From Pseudomonadota bacterium (GTDB lineage: Bacteria > Pseudomonadota > Gammaproteobacteria > Burkholderiales > REEB80), in assembly GCA_018971485.1 (NCBI GenBank), contig JAGXAQ010000014.1, positions 1-42,690 on the forward strand: a stretch of DNA of 42,690 nucleotides, written 5' to 3'. Position 1 is the stretch's first letter. The number at the start of each line of letters is the position of its first letter. The translations under genes were made by a program, and so were the position numbers. Shown here piece after piece: positions 36,052-42,247 of this stretch. The notes below the pieces were generated by a model, which saw nothing but the letters and a program-made list of their open reading frames with translations, was not told the origin of the DNA and searched no databases.

Positions 36052-36081
36052 GCGGAGATTATGAGCCACAATCTCCGCATG
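36049..36081. promoter_or_regulatory. Perfect inverted repeat over the fic start codon
   Basis: CATGCGGAGATT (36049-36060) and AATCTCCGCATG (36070-36081) are perfect 12-bp arms with a 9-bp spacer. The left arm contains the fic ATG on the minus strand, and the right arm includes the spot where its ribosome-binding site would be. This suggests repression by the Fic winged helix or by the HTH partner, or a leader hairpin hiding the start. Confidence 0.7.
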
Positions 36082-36150
36082 CGCAAATTATTCGACGCAC
36101 GGCGGGCTGCCTCACCTTGGAATGGGTGTAAATGGGTGTGCTTTTGGTCG

Positions 36151-36200
36151 CTGTACGGACGCGGGTTCGGTTGCACGAAGGGAATCGAACTGATGGGCTA
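36151..36200 (+). repeat. tmRNA T-arm-derived repeat B
   Basis: TACGGACGCGGGTTCGGTT, then GCACGAAGGGAATCGAAC and TGATGGGCTAC. Same orientation and layout as repeat A 1.58 kb to the left, with GTTCGGTT and AATCGAAC as imperfect inverted-repeat arms. Repeats A and B exactly bracket the HTH-fic module. Confidence 0.8.
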
Positions 36201-36300
36201 CCTGGAACATATGAGCAGCGCTAAGATGCTGGAAAAATTTGAAGCACTGTTGCCTTGGAATTTGCATGTGCTGGATTTAACCAACGAAATGGTCAGCTGA
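36193..36300 (+). CDS. Short reading frame or gene fragment
   Basis: 35 codons from ATG 36193, reading MGYLEHMSSAKMLEKFEALL and ending PWNLHVLDLTNEMVS. It begins inside repeat B, so it is probably the 3' remnant of a gene truncated at the recombination point rather than a gene of its own. No family recognised. Confidence 0.25.
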   Translation: MGYLEHMSSAKMLEKFEALLPWNLHVLDLTNEMVS

Positions 36301-36410
36301 ACAGATTGCACTTCGTGGAGCGCTTACGGTAAAAACACCGAATGATGACATATCAGGGGTGTGGAAACGATTGGACGCTGTTTGACACCCATGCTTGCGC
36401 GCGTTCGATT

Positions 36411-36917
36411 TTATTGTGATGTTCCAGCAAAACGTCGTGCATCCTTGAGCAGCAAAATTAGTTGCCGATCGTGCGCTGGTGTCGACTCGAAGCCAAAACG
36501 ACGATAGAACGCCTCGGCATCTTCGTCGATGGGGTGTGTCAGCAGAGCTCGAATGCCCGCGTGCTCAGCAATTGTAACTGTTCGGCGAATAGCGTCTTGC
36601 AGCAGGCTGAAACCAAGACCCTGCCTTTGGTAGTCGACATCGACAGCAAGCCTCGCCAGAATGACCAGCGGAATCGGGTACTGGCCCATTCCACGACGAA
36701 TCCGTTCTGGTGCGTCAAGTGTGTCAATCTGACCAACTGTCAAGCTGTAGTACCCGGCAACGCGATTTCCATCGCAGGCGACGAACGTTTTTGCCGAACC
36801 GCTACCTTGAGCTTGGCGTGCGTGTCTCAGCAGCCAATCGGTGAGGGCCGGTTTTCCGCAGTCAAAATCTTCCAGCTGATGATTCGCATCCAGTGACTGC
36901 GGTGCCGATAGAGTCAT
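36411..36917 (-). CDS. GNAT-family toxin (TacT/AtaT-like), second module
   Basis: 168 residues. FDCGKPALTDWLLRHARQAQ near 19, YYSLTVGQID near 56, VILARLAVDVDYQRQGLGFS near 85 with an intact acetyl-CoA loop (QRQGLG), and catalytic-type Tyr in AEAFYRRFGFES near 139. ATG 36917 overlaps the antitoxin stop (ATGA). It is only distantly similar to the first GNAT toxin, so it is a second acquisition, not a recent duplicate. Expected activity: acetylation of charged tRNA, blocking translation. Confidence 0.92.
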   Translation of the reverse strand: MTLSAPQSLDANHQLEDFDCGKPALTDWLLRHARQAQGSGSAKTFVACDGNRVAGYYSLTVGQIDTLDAPERIRRGMGQYPIPLVILARLAVDVDYQRQGLGFSLLQDAIRRTVTIAEHAGIRALLTHPIDEDAEAFYRRFGFESTPAHDRQLILLLKDARRFAGTSQ

Positions 36918-37198
36918 TTATCTGCCCACACCGGGCGCCGGGAGAACAAATTAGCCAAACCGGTGTTGTCAGACTCCGGCCGATCCAGCATTTCCAGTAG
37001 CGCTTGGTACTGACTGCCAGAAACCATAAACAATCGCTGATCGAGCAATGTGTGCTCTGCCGCTTGGTAAGCGGCATCAAGAATGAAATCAGTTAACGAC
37101 TTGTGTGCAACCTCGGCGGCGCGACGCAGAACGGTTTCTTGTTCAGGTGTCGCGCGCAGGCCGAGCCGGGCCGAACGAGCGGTGGTAGTGGCCGTCAT
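36914..37198 (-). CDS. DUF1778 antitoxin (ribbon-helix-helix), second module
   Basis: 94 residues; ribosome-binding site AAAGGAAAATTATC before ATG 37198. RHH part SARLGLRATPEQETVLRRAA and HKSLTDFILDAAYQAAEH; C-terminal ALLEMLDRPESDN should bind the toxin. Overlaps the GNAT gene by four bases. The upstream region carries TGTAC and GTACA half-sites 21 bp apart, a likely operator. Confidence 0.92.
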   Translation of the reverse strand: MTATTTARSARLGLRATPEQETVLRRAAEVAHKSLTDFILDAAYQAAEHTLLDQRLFMVSGSQYQALLEMLDRPESDNTGLANLFSRRPVWADK

Positions 37199-37215
37199 GA
37201 TAATTTTCCTTTAGA

Positions 37216-37241
37216 TGTACGATAGCCTCTATGTTAGTACA
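37216..37241. promoter_or_regulatory. Candidate operator of the second DUF1778-GNAT module
   Basis: Inverted half-sites TGTAC (37216-37220) and GTACA (37237-37241), centre-to-centre 21 bp or two helical turns, 18 bp before the antitoxin start. Suits two RHH dimers. Short half-sites make this tentative. Confidence 0.4.
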
Positions 37242-37423
37242 AATGACGCAATTCGTCCAGAAGAATATTTTCCGATGCTGCTGTCCAAGATAGCTGAATC
37301 CAGGGCGACAAAGTCGTGAATAACATGATTCCACAATGTTCCTCTCCAATCCGCACATTTCCGCAAGCGCGTAACAGACACGGTTTGAACCAGGTGGCGA
37401 TTACACCACCATTATTTAGAAAA

Positions 37424-37448
37424 CCAACCGCTCTCGGTTGGCTTTTTT
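37424..37448 (+). terminator. Third copy of the ssrA-type terminator, inside the island
   Basis: CCAACCG-CTCT-CGGTTGG followed by CTTTTTTC, preceded by CACCACCATTATTTAGAAAA, which resembles the CACCAATAATGAAA next to the tmRNA end. It follows no plus-strand gene, so it is best explained as another fragment of an ssrA 3' flank brought in by integration. Confidence 0.6.
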
Positions 37449-37604
37449 CGCCCGCCACCCCGAACTGCTTGGTTCCGGGCGGTTTTCCGTTCTCTGTTTC
37501 TGCGAAGGACGCCGCCGCGCGCCCTCCAGCAATGACGCGGGATTCCGGCTGCTTGTTCGTCATGGAAAGCGCCTTCACGCGGGCGACTCGGCCCAGGAAC
37601 GATG
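37449..37604. other. Non-coding spacer after the ssrA-type hairpin
   Basis: Together with 37242-37423 this makes about 400 bp without a supported gene. TTTCTGCGAA and GACGCGGGATTC here recall pieces of the ssrA flank, in agreement with a decayed att region. Confidence 0.4.
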
Positions 37605-38006
37605 CTACGAATTCACGATGGGCCGGACGTCCCAAGTGATGGGCATCCCCGGCCGGTAGACAGCCTCGTTGCCGAGTTTGATCGAATCCTTCAGGTGCTG
37701 GGCCAGCGGCTTGTCGTACTTCTCGACCTGCTTGATGGCTCGGTCGACGGCGTTACGGAAGGCGTCGCGGACGTTTTTGCGCTTGTCACCGGTCTTGCGC
37801 TGTCGCCCGCCGAGACCCTTGCCGCTCTCGATGTACTGGAGCAAGACGGCCATCTCCTTCTCGATTTCCTCAATACGGGCGTGGTCGCCACGCTCACGTG
37901 CTTCTTCCATTTCTCCAAACAGCTCATGCGCTTGCTGCTTGCACTCGTTTAGAGCGCGTCGATCAGCGACATCGCCAGCATCCCCCAAGGACACACCTTG
38001 GGTCAC
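37605..38006 (-). CDS. Probable 3' fragment of a larger helical protein
   Basis: A 133-codon frame reading from GTG 38006. It is strongly charged and helical (ELFGEMEEARERGDHARIEE), then ESGKGLGGRQRKTGDKRKNV and HLKDSIKLGNEAVYRPG. The GLGGR...(R)-x-N/ARxxV...LxxSIxxG...YRP pattern resembles a C-terminal domain I have seen at the end of larger ATPase or signalling proteins. The frame continues upstream of the GTG only to a stop at about 38060, with no better start or ribosome-binding site, so truncation is likely. Function unknown. Confidence 0.45.
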   Translation of the reverse strand: MTQGVSLGDAGDVADRRALNECKQQAHELFGEMEEARERGDHARIEEIEKEMAVLLQYIESGKGLGGRQRKTGDKRKNVRDAFRNAVDRAIKQVEKYDKPLAQHLKDSIKLGNEAVYRPGMPITWDVRPIVNS

Positions 38007-38197
38007 TTGGAAGCCTTCCTCGATTTCCTCCTGTGCAACACCGGAATTGGTGGGCAGAGCTCAAAGCAGCGTAGGTATCAACCGCGAGGCTTCCACTTAA
38101 AAAATGGAAAATACTGTCCAACCAAGCGGAGCCACCTCTGATTCTAGCCGCAATGGCTTAACAGCGGTATGGTATGGCATCAACGGTGGGCAGGGAC

Positions 38198-38434
38198 ATG
38201 GGACTACGTTTTCGCAGGCGCATCAAGATTCTGCCGGGCTTATGGTTCAATGTGAGCAAGTCCGGCGTGAGTACATCCATTGGCGGCAAGGGGCTGACTG
38301 TCAACCTGAAGGGCGACAAGGTTAAAATGACTGTTGGACTGCCCGGCACCGGCCTGAGCTACAGCGAGACTTTAAGCCGCACACCCAAACCACAAGGCGA
38401 TGCACAGACACCCCGGCGCGTTACCTTATTATGA
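38198..38434 (+). CDS. DUF4236 domain protein
   Basis: 78 residues from ATG 38198. MGLRFRRRIKILPGLWFNVS, then KSGVSTSIGGKGLTVNLKGD and GLPGTGLSYSE: the complete DUF4236 signature, a small beta-rich module of unknown role often found at the N-terminus of phage- or island-borne proteins. The remaining 20 residues are unstructured and probably reflect loss of the usual C-terminal part. It stands between the fragment and hipBA. Confidence 0.8.
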   Translation: MGLRFRRRIKILPGLWFNVSKSGVSTSIGGKGLTVNLKGDKVKMTVGLPGTGLSYSETLSRTPKPQGDAQTPRRVTLL

Positions 38435-38771
38435 GGTTGGCTGGTGGTCATTGCGGTGATCGTGCTGGTGATATGGCGCGCTGAGCTTGTCGAATGTGAA
38501 AGGGAGTTTTGAGGCGGCATAACCGGGGCGGCCTTGAATGCTTGGGGGCATAATCGGGGGCATATCCAAAAGCAGGTTAGCGCAGATTAAGCATTGACGC
38601 GGCTTTTCGCGTACTATTCGGGACCCCGCCGCGGTACGTTTTTCAGCTGGCAAGAATCTGAGACATCTTCTCCGCAAAGAAAATTTAGTGGCGCGGTTCG
38701 GGCATGCGACTGGCGAACTGCGCCACATTGGATGTGAATGGGTGTTAATTTGGAATCGAGAGCCGCCTTTA

Positions 38772-38887
38772 TTTCCCGATCGGGAAACAAAAGGCCGAAT
38801 CATGCCCTAATCACACTAAAAATTCCCGATCGGGAAATATCGCTTGCACATAGTCCAGTTGTGGATGATAATTTCCCGAACGGGAAA
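38772..38887. promoter_or_regulatory. Three hipBA operators at exact 50-bp spacing
   Basis: TTTCCCGATCGGGAAA at 38772-38787, ATTCCCGATCGGGAAA at 38822-38837 and TTTCCCGAACGGGAAA at 38872-38887. Starts are exactly 50 bp apart, close to five helical turns, so bound HipB dimers face the same side. The third site is 11 bp before the hipB start. The E. coli hip operon likewise has several dyads but with a different core. Confidence 0.85.
38844..38872 (+). promoter_or_regulatory. Candidate hipBA promoter between operators 2 and 3
   Basis: TTGCAC (38844-38849), 17-bp spacer, GATAAT (38867-38872). The -35 lies just after operator 2 and the -10 touches operator 3, so repressor on either site would block polymerase. 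Confidence 0.5.
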
Positions 38888-38898
38888 CTGAGCAAGCC

Positions 38899-39159
38899 AT
38901 GACATCCATTCGATCACCTCAACAACTCGGCGATGCACTGCGTGCCGCTCGCAAGCAGCTCGGGCTGACCCAGCCCCAGTTGGCGCTGGCGGCTGGAGTG
39001 GGTGCGCGCTTCATTGTCGATCTTGAAGCAGGCAAGCCCACCTTGCGACTGGAAAATGTGCTGCGGGTCATTGATGCCCTGGGTGGTGAGGTTCACCTGA
39101 TCGGATTGCCATCTGTTGCAGCCAACAATCAACGTGAAGGTGACAACCATGGGGCATGA
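38899..39159 (+). CDS. hipB: HipB-type antitoxin (XRE family)
   Basis: 86 residues. Cro/C1 HTH: SPQQLGDALRAARKQLGLTQ, then LALAAGVGARFIVDLEAGKP and LRVIDALGGEVHLIG, the usual HipB ending before a short tail. It represses hipBA through the three upstream dyads and holds HipA inactive. Overlaps hipA by 11 bases. Confidence 0.92.
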   Translation: MTSIRSPQQLGDALRAARKQLGLTQPQLALAAGVGARFIVDLEAGKPTLRLENVLRVIDALGGEVHLIGLPSVAANNQREGDNHGA

Positions 39160-40426
39160 GCTGGAAGTCTGGCTTTTCGCCGATCGGGTCGGCACGTTGG
39201 CCCTGGTCGATGGACGACTAAATTTTTGCTACGCACCCGATTGGCTGTCACACAAAGACACCATTACCTTGTCCGCCTCGCTGCCCCTGCAAGCGGAGCC
39301 GTTCGACGATCGCAAAACGCGCCCCTTCTTTGCTGGTCTTCTACCCGAAGGGCAGATGCGCCGCCTGATTGCGCAGCAGTTTCAGGTGTCTGGACAGAAC
39401 GACTTTGCGCTGCTGGATCACATCGGCGGTGAATGCGCGGGGGCTGTGACGTTCCTTGAGCCGGGGCAGCCTTTGCCCGTGCTGACCCACAGCGATGACG
39501 TTCAATGGCTGAGCGACGAGGAAGTCGTTGCCATCCTGGATGAATTGCCGCGTCGCCCCATGCTGGCAGGCAAAGACGGCTTGCGGCTTTCCTTGGCTGG
39601 TGTCCAAGACAAGTTGCCAGTGGTTTTCGATGGTGCGCGCATCGGGCTGCCCCTCAACGCCACGCCTAGCTCCCACATCCTGAAACCGGCCATCTACGCC
39701 ATGGACGACAGCGTGATCAACGAAGGATTTTGCATGGCACTGGCTGAGGCCATGCAGCTCAAGCCAGCAAAATCAAAAATTCACCAGGTATTGGATCGCT
39801 CGTTTCTGCTGGTTGAGCGCTACGACCGACTGATTGATGCCCAGGGGTACCGACAACGCCTTCATCAAGAGGACTTCTGCCAGGCGCTGGGCGTGGTGCC
39901 CGAAATGAAGTACCAGAATGAAGGTGGTCCGGATCTGGCGCAGTGTTTTGATCTGGTGCGCAGTGCGACCCGCCCCAGTGCGCCCCAAGTCCTGCGGCTG
40001 CTCGACTACGTGATCTTTAATACGCTGATCGGCAATCATGATGCGCACGCCAAGAATTTCTCTCTGCTGTACGCAGGCAAAGCCCCCGTTCTGGCACCGT
40101 TTTACGACACGCTCTCGACGGCGGTGTATCCAACACTGACGCAGAAGATGGCGATGAAAATCGGCAGCAAGTACAAGTTCAGCGAAGTCCAGGCGCGTCA
40201 CTGGGAGCAATTCGCCGAAGGTGTAGGCTTTACCAAGGCTCAGGCCAAACGGCGAATTCTGGAAATGGCAAAGTCACTGCCAGCGACGGCGCGCAAGCTC
40301 CAGTCTAACCCCGGACACAGTTTTACTGGCAATGCCCTGGTTGAGCAAATCAATACCTTGATTGAACAACGCTGTGCCCTGACGATTCGGAGGCTCACCG
40401 ACCTCGCCGCCGAACCCTCCGTTTGA
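39149..40426 (+). CDS. hipA: HipA-type serine/threonine kinase toxin
   Basis: E. coli HipA phosphorylates glutamyl-tRNA synthetase and causes dormancy. 425 residues from ATG 39149 (within the hipB end). Domains: N-terminal couple-hipA (about 1-105; LEVWLFADRVGTLALVDGR), then HipA-C. Gly-rich loop LSLAGVQDKLPVVFDG near 150, ATP-site HILKPAIYAMDD near 178, FLLVERYDRL near 219, RLHQEDFCQALGV near 236, catalytic GNHDAHAKNFSLL near 298 and metal-site PFYDTLSTAVYP near 318 are all present, so it should be active. Its stop is 8 bp from repeat C. Confidence 0.95.
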   Translation: MGHELEVWLFADRVGTLALVDGRLNFCYAPDWLSHKDTITLSASLPLQAEPFDDRKTRPFFAGLLPEGQMRRLIAQQFQVSGQNDFALLDHIGGECAGAVTFLEPGQPLPVLTHSDDVQWLSDEEVVAILDELPRRPMLAGKDGLRLSLAGVQDKLPVVFDGARIGLPLNATPSSHILKPAIYAMDDSVINEGFCMALAEAMQLKPAKSKIHQVLDRSFLLVERYDRLIDAQGYRQRLHQEDFCQALGVVPEMKYQNEGGPDLAQCFDLVRSATRPSAPQVLRLLDYVIFNTLIGNHDAHAKNFSLLYAGKAPVLAPFYDTLSTAVYPTLTQKMAMKIGSKYKFSEVQARHWEQFAEGVGFTKAQAKRRILEMAKSLPATARKLQSNPGHSFTGNALVEQINTLIEQRCALTIRRLTDLAAEPSV

Positions 40427-40433
40427 ACCACTA

Positions 40434-40474
40434 TGCGGACGCGGGTTCGATTCCGGATTCGGAATTGAACTGGC
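40434..40474 (+). repeat. tmRNA T-arm-derived repeat C
   Basis: TGCGGACGCGGGTTCGATTC then CGGATTCGGAATTGAAC. Inverted-repeat arms GTTCGATTC and GAATTGAAC. The left half equals repeats A and B and the tmRNA T-arm; the right half is more diverged. Starts 8 bp after the hipA stop codon. Confidence 0.75.
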
Positions 40475-40647
40475 ACTGAAAGGCAGACGGGTTTGATGCA
40501 CGTTCCCGGCGACCAGCATGGCTGGAAAACCTGCTTGCAGGTCTACAATCCGGCAGGCTTTTCGAATGAGTTCGCAATGGTTCGCAGCAGCCCGCAGCGC
40601 TTCAATTGCGTAATTTCAATAGACGTTTGATGCGGGGTATCATCCCA

Positions 40648-40853
40648 CCACCAATAATGAAACCTCAACCGTTCTCGGTTGGGGTTTTTTGTTGTCCGAT
40701 CGCTCCAGTTCCCGCGTGTTCGCGGGGGTTCGTGCGGAAGCCTGCGGATTCCACCGGTCAGCCAGATCGCCCGCCCAAGGCCTCTTTCCACTCTCTCCCG
40801 GCCATTCTTCTCTCCGACTTCGCTCTCCGAATCCGGCCCGAAGTCCGCAAAGA
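40648..40853 (+). repeat. ssrA-distal 206-bp direct repeat, right copy
   Basis: Same orientation and length as 32592-32797, offset exactly 8056 bp. It starts with CCACCAATAATGAAACC, includes a terminator hairpin, and ends CCGCAAAG. Immediately upstream is a degenerate T-arm/CCA end, so this is a relic of an ssrA 3' end plus flank. Confidence 0.85.
40661..40690 (+). terminator. Relic ssrA terminator hairpin in the right repeat
   Basis: AACCTCAACCG / CGGTTGGGGTT with loop TTCT and a following T-run. One pair is T-G compared with the ssrA copy at 32605. Could still end transcription from hipBA. Confidence 0.7.
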
Positions 40854-41105
40854 CATAAAATTTCATCCTTTATTTCCAGTGGATTACGCGCGGACTCGGA
40901 TGAACGGTTTAACATGAGGACCGGTAGGCGGGAAAAATTTCACAATCGGAGGCATCAGATTCTCGGCTAAACCGTCGGTCGATTGAGTCGCCCTATGCTT
41001 GTCGAATGCCCTGCTTTTCGACCTTTTGTCATCCGACAAAATTCGACCCTATGCGGGTGTTCATGAAGGCGTGAAGACATAACAGTTTCTCAGCCATTGC
41101 CGACG

Positions 41106-41336
41106 TTAAGAAGGCTGACTTTGGCCACGCATCTTCTGTTGATGAAAGTGCTCCAGTAGCACATTTAAGGTCGAAAACGTCACGGGAGCGGATAGCCTTG
41201 TCCTCACCTCGGTAAGCGATTGCACGCTTTCCAATAGGACGTCGAGCTGGGCCACGCTCGCGGAAGCGGCATTGAGCGGATGGGCGTTGATGTGTTGCCC
41301 TGCCGCCTCAAGCAGGCGTGTCTCTTCCCGAAACAA
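41106..41336 (-). CDS. Small hypothetical protein following abiEii
   Basis: At least 76 codons, from TTG 41336; the frame stays open upstream into the end of abiEii (HTKKRQVEDFNTNLRL precedes LFREETRLLEAAG), so the real start may be earlier. It is alpha-helical and soluble: NAASASVAQLDVLLESVQSL and TFSTLNVLLEHFHQQKM. No family recognised. Same strand as abiEi-abiEii and directly downstream, so it may be a third operon member. Confidence 0.4.
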   Translation of the reverse strand: MFREETRLLEAAGQHINAHPLNAASASVAQLDVLLESVQSLTEVRTRLSAPVTFSTLNVLLEHFHQQKMRGQSQPS

Positions 41337-41404
41337 GCGTAGATTCGTGTTGAAGTCCTCGACTTGCCTTTTTTTCGTATGAATCGCCCCGGGTTTTGAG
41401 CCGG

Positions 41405-42247
41405 TCAGCCGCCGACCTTCGGCAAGTTGGCGGCGCGAACGACGCGCAGCACTTCCCGAAAAACATCGTCGAACGGTGGCAGTTCGTTCATCTGGTGCGC
41501 GAGGCGGGCGGCCCAGAGCCGCCGCAGTCGATCTTCCTTGGCGGCGATGGCCTGTTCCATGCCCGCAACGACGCGCTGCCGCAAGGCCAGCTTGGTATCG
41601 AGTTCGGCGCGCATTTCGGCGATACGCAAGTTAGTAGAGGCGAGCAGATACCAGAGGTCGTACAGGTCGCGCGGCTCGTTGCGCGCTCGATCGCTCAATG
41701 CCAGCAGCTTTTCAACCACGATCTCCTCGATGGCGTAGACCTTCACGGTCGGCCCGTCAGGCAAGTCGTCAAAGCTGTTGTAGATGCGCTGTATCGGGCG
41801 ATCTTGCAGTGGGAAACACAGGGCTTCGTTGATCGTGATGTCGACCTTCACGTCGTTCGCGGCCGGCAGTGGCCCCTGATAGCGCAAGTAGAAGGTGTGG
41901 CTGTTCTGGTGGCCGTGGCGGTCTTCGCGGTCGAATGCGATCCGCAGGCCGCAGGCGGCTTCAACCGCCTCAAAGATTTCGTTCAGCCCCGCCAGGATCT
42001 CTTCGAGGGCGATCGGACGGATCAAGGTGAAATCCAGGTCTTCCGAAAACCGATAGTCGTCAAGCCAGCAGCGGCGCAGGGCCGTGCCGCCTTTGAAGGC
42101 CATTACCTCGCGCAACGGATGACTGGCAAGACCGGTCAGGAACCAGGCCAGCACGTAATCACGTTCGATGACGGCCTCGGGGATGCGTCTGCCACCGGCG
42201 CTCACCAGCGTGTTCGAGATCAGGGAAATGTTGCGTTGAGGAATCAT
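41405..42247 (-). CDS. AbiEii-type nucleotidyltransferase toxin
   Basis: Toxin of type IV AbiE systems, some of which transfer nucleotides to tRNA acceptor ends and abort phage infection. 280 residues from ATG 42247, which overlaps the upstream stop (TAATG). FKGGTALRRCWLDDYRFSED then LDFTLI near 50-75 is the DNA-polymerase-beta-like motif with catalytic Ser/Thr-Asp-x-Asp pattern. DVKVDITINEALCFPL near 150 and YAIEEIVVEKLLALSDRARN near 197 complete the family motifs (KxDI/VEKxxAL). The frame is intact. Confidence 0.93.
   Translation of the reverse strand: MIPQRNISLISNTLVSAGGRRIPEAVIERDYVLAWFLTGLASHPLREVMAFKGGTALRRCWLDDYRFSEDLDFTLIRPIALEEILAGLNEIFEAVEAACGLRIAFDREDRHGHQNSHTFYLRYQGPLPAANDVKVDITINEALCFPLQDRPIQRIYNSFDDLPDGPTVKVYAIEEIVVEKLLALSDRARNEPRDLYDLWYLLASTNLRIAEMRAELDTKLALRQRVVAGMEQAIAAKEDRLRRLWAARLAHQMNELPPFDDVFREVLRVVRAANLPKVGG

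Larger units (their letters stand above)
36082..36410. other. Spacer between fic and the second GNAT module
   Basis: About 330 bp holding repeat B (36151-36200) and a 35-codon frame (36193-36300), both listed separately. It must include the fic promoter on the minus strand. Nothing else is recognisable. Confidence 0.5.
40475..41105. other. Gene-free stretch with the right copy of the ssrA-flank repeat
   Basis: Outside the 206-bp repeat (40648-40853) and its hairpin I see no gene. GCGGGGTATCATCCCACCACCA at 40632-40653 looks like a degenerate tmRNA 3' T-arm and CCA end. Long frames on either strand are shadows of the repeat. Confidence 0.5.

Noticed and set aside
38772-38887. CRISPR-like array
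   Set aside because: Three 16-bp dyads with 34-bp spacers are too short and palindromic, sit in a hipBA promoter and have no cas genes; they are operators.
34571-40474. Integron attC sites
   Set aside because: The repeats are foldable inverted repeats near gene ends, but lack the GTTRRRY/RYYYAAC boxes and no integron integrase is present; a T-arm origin explains them better.
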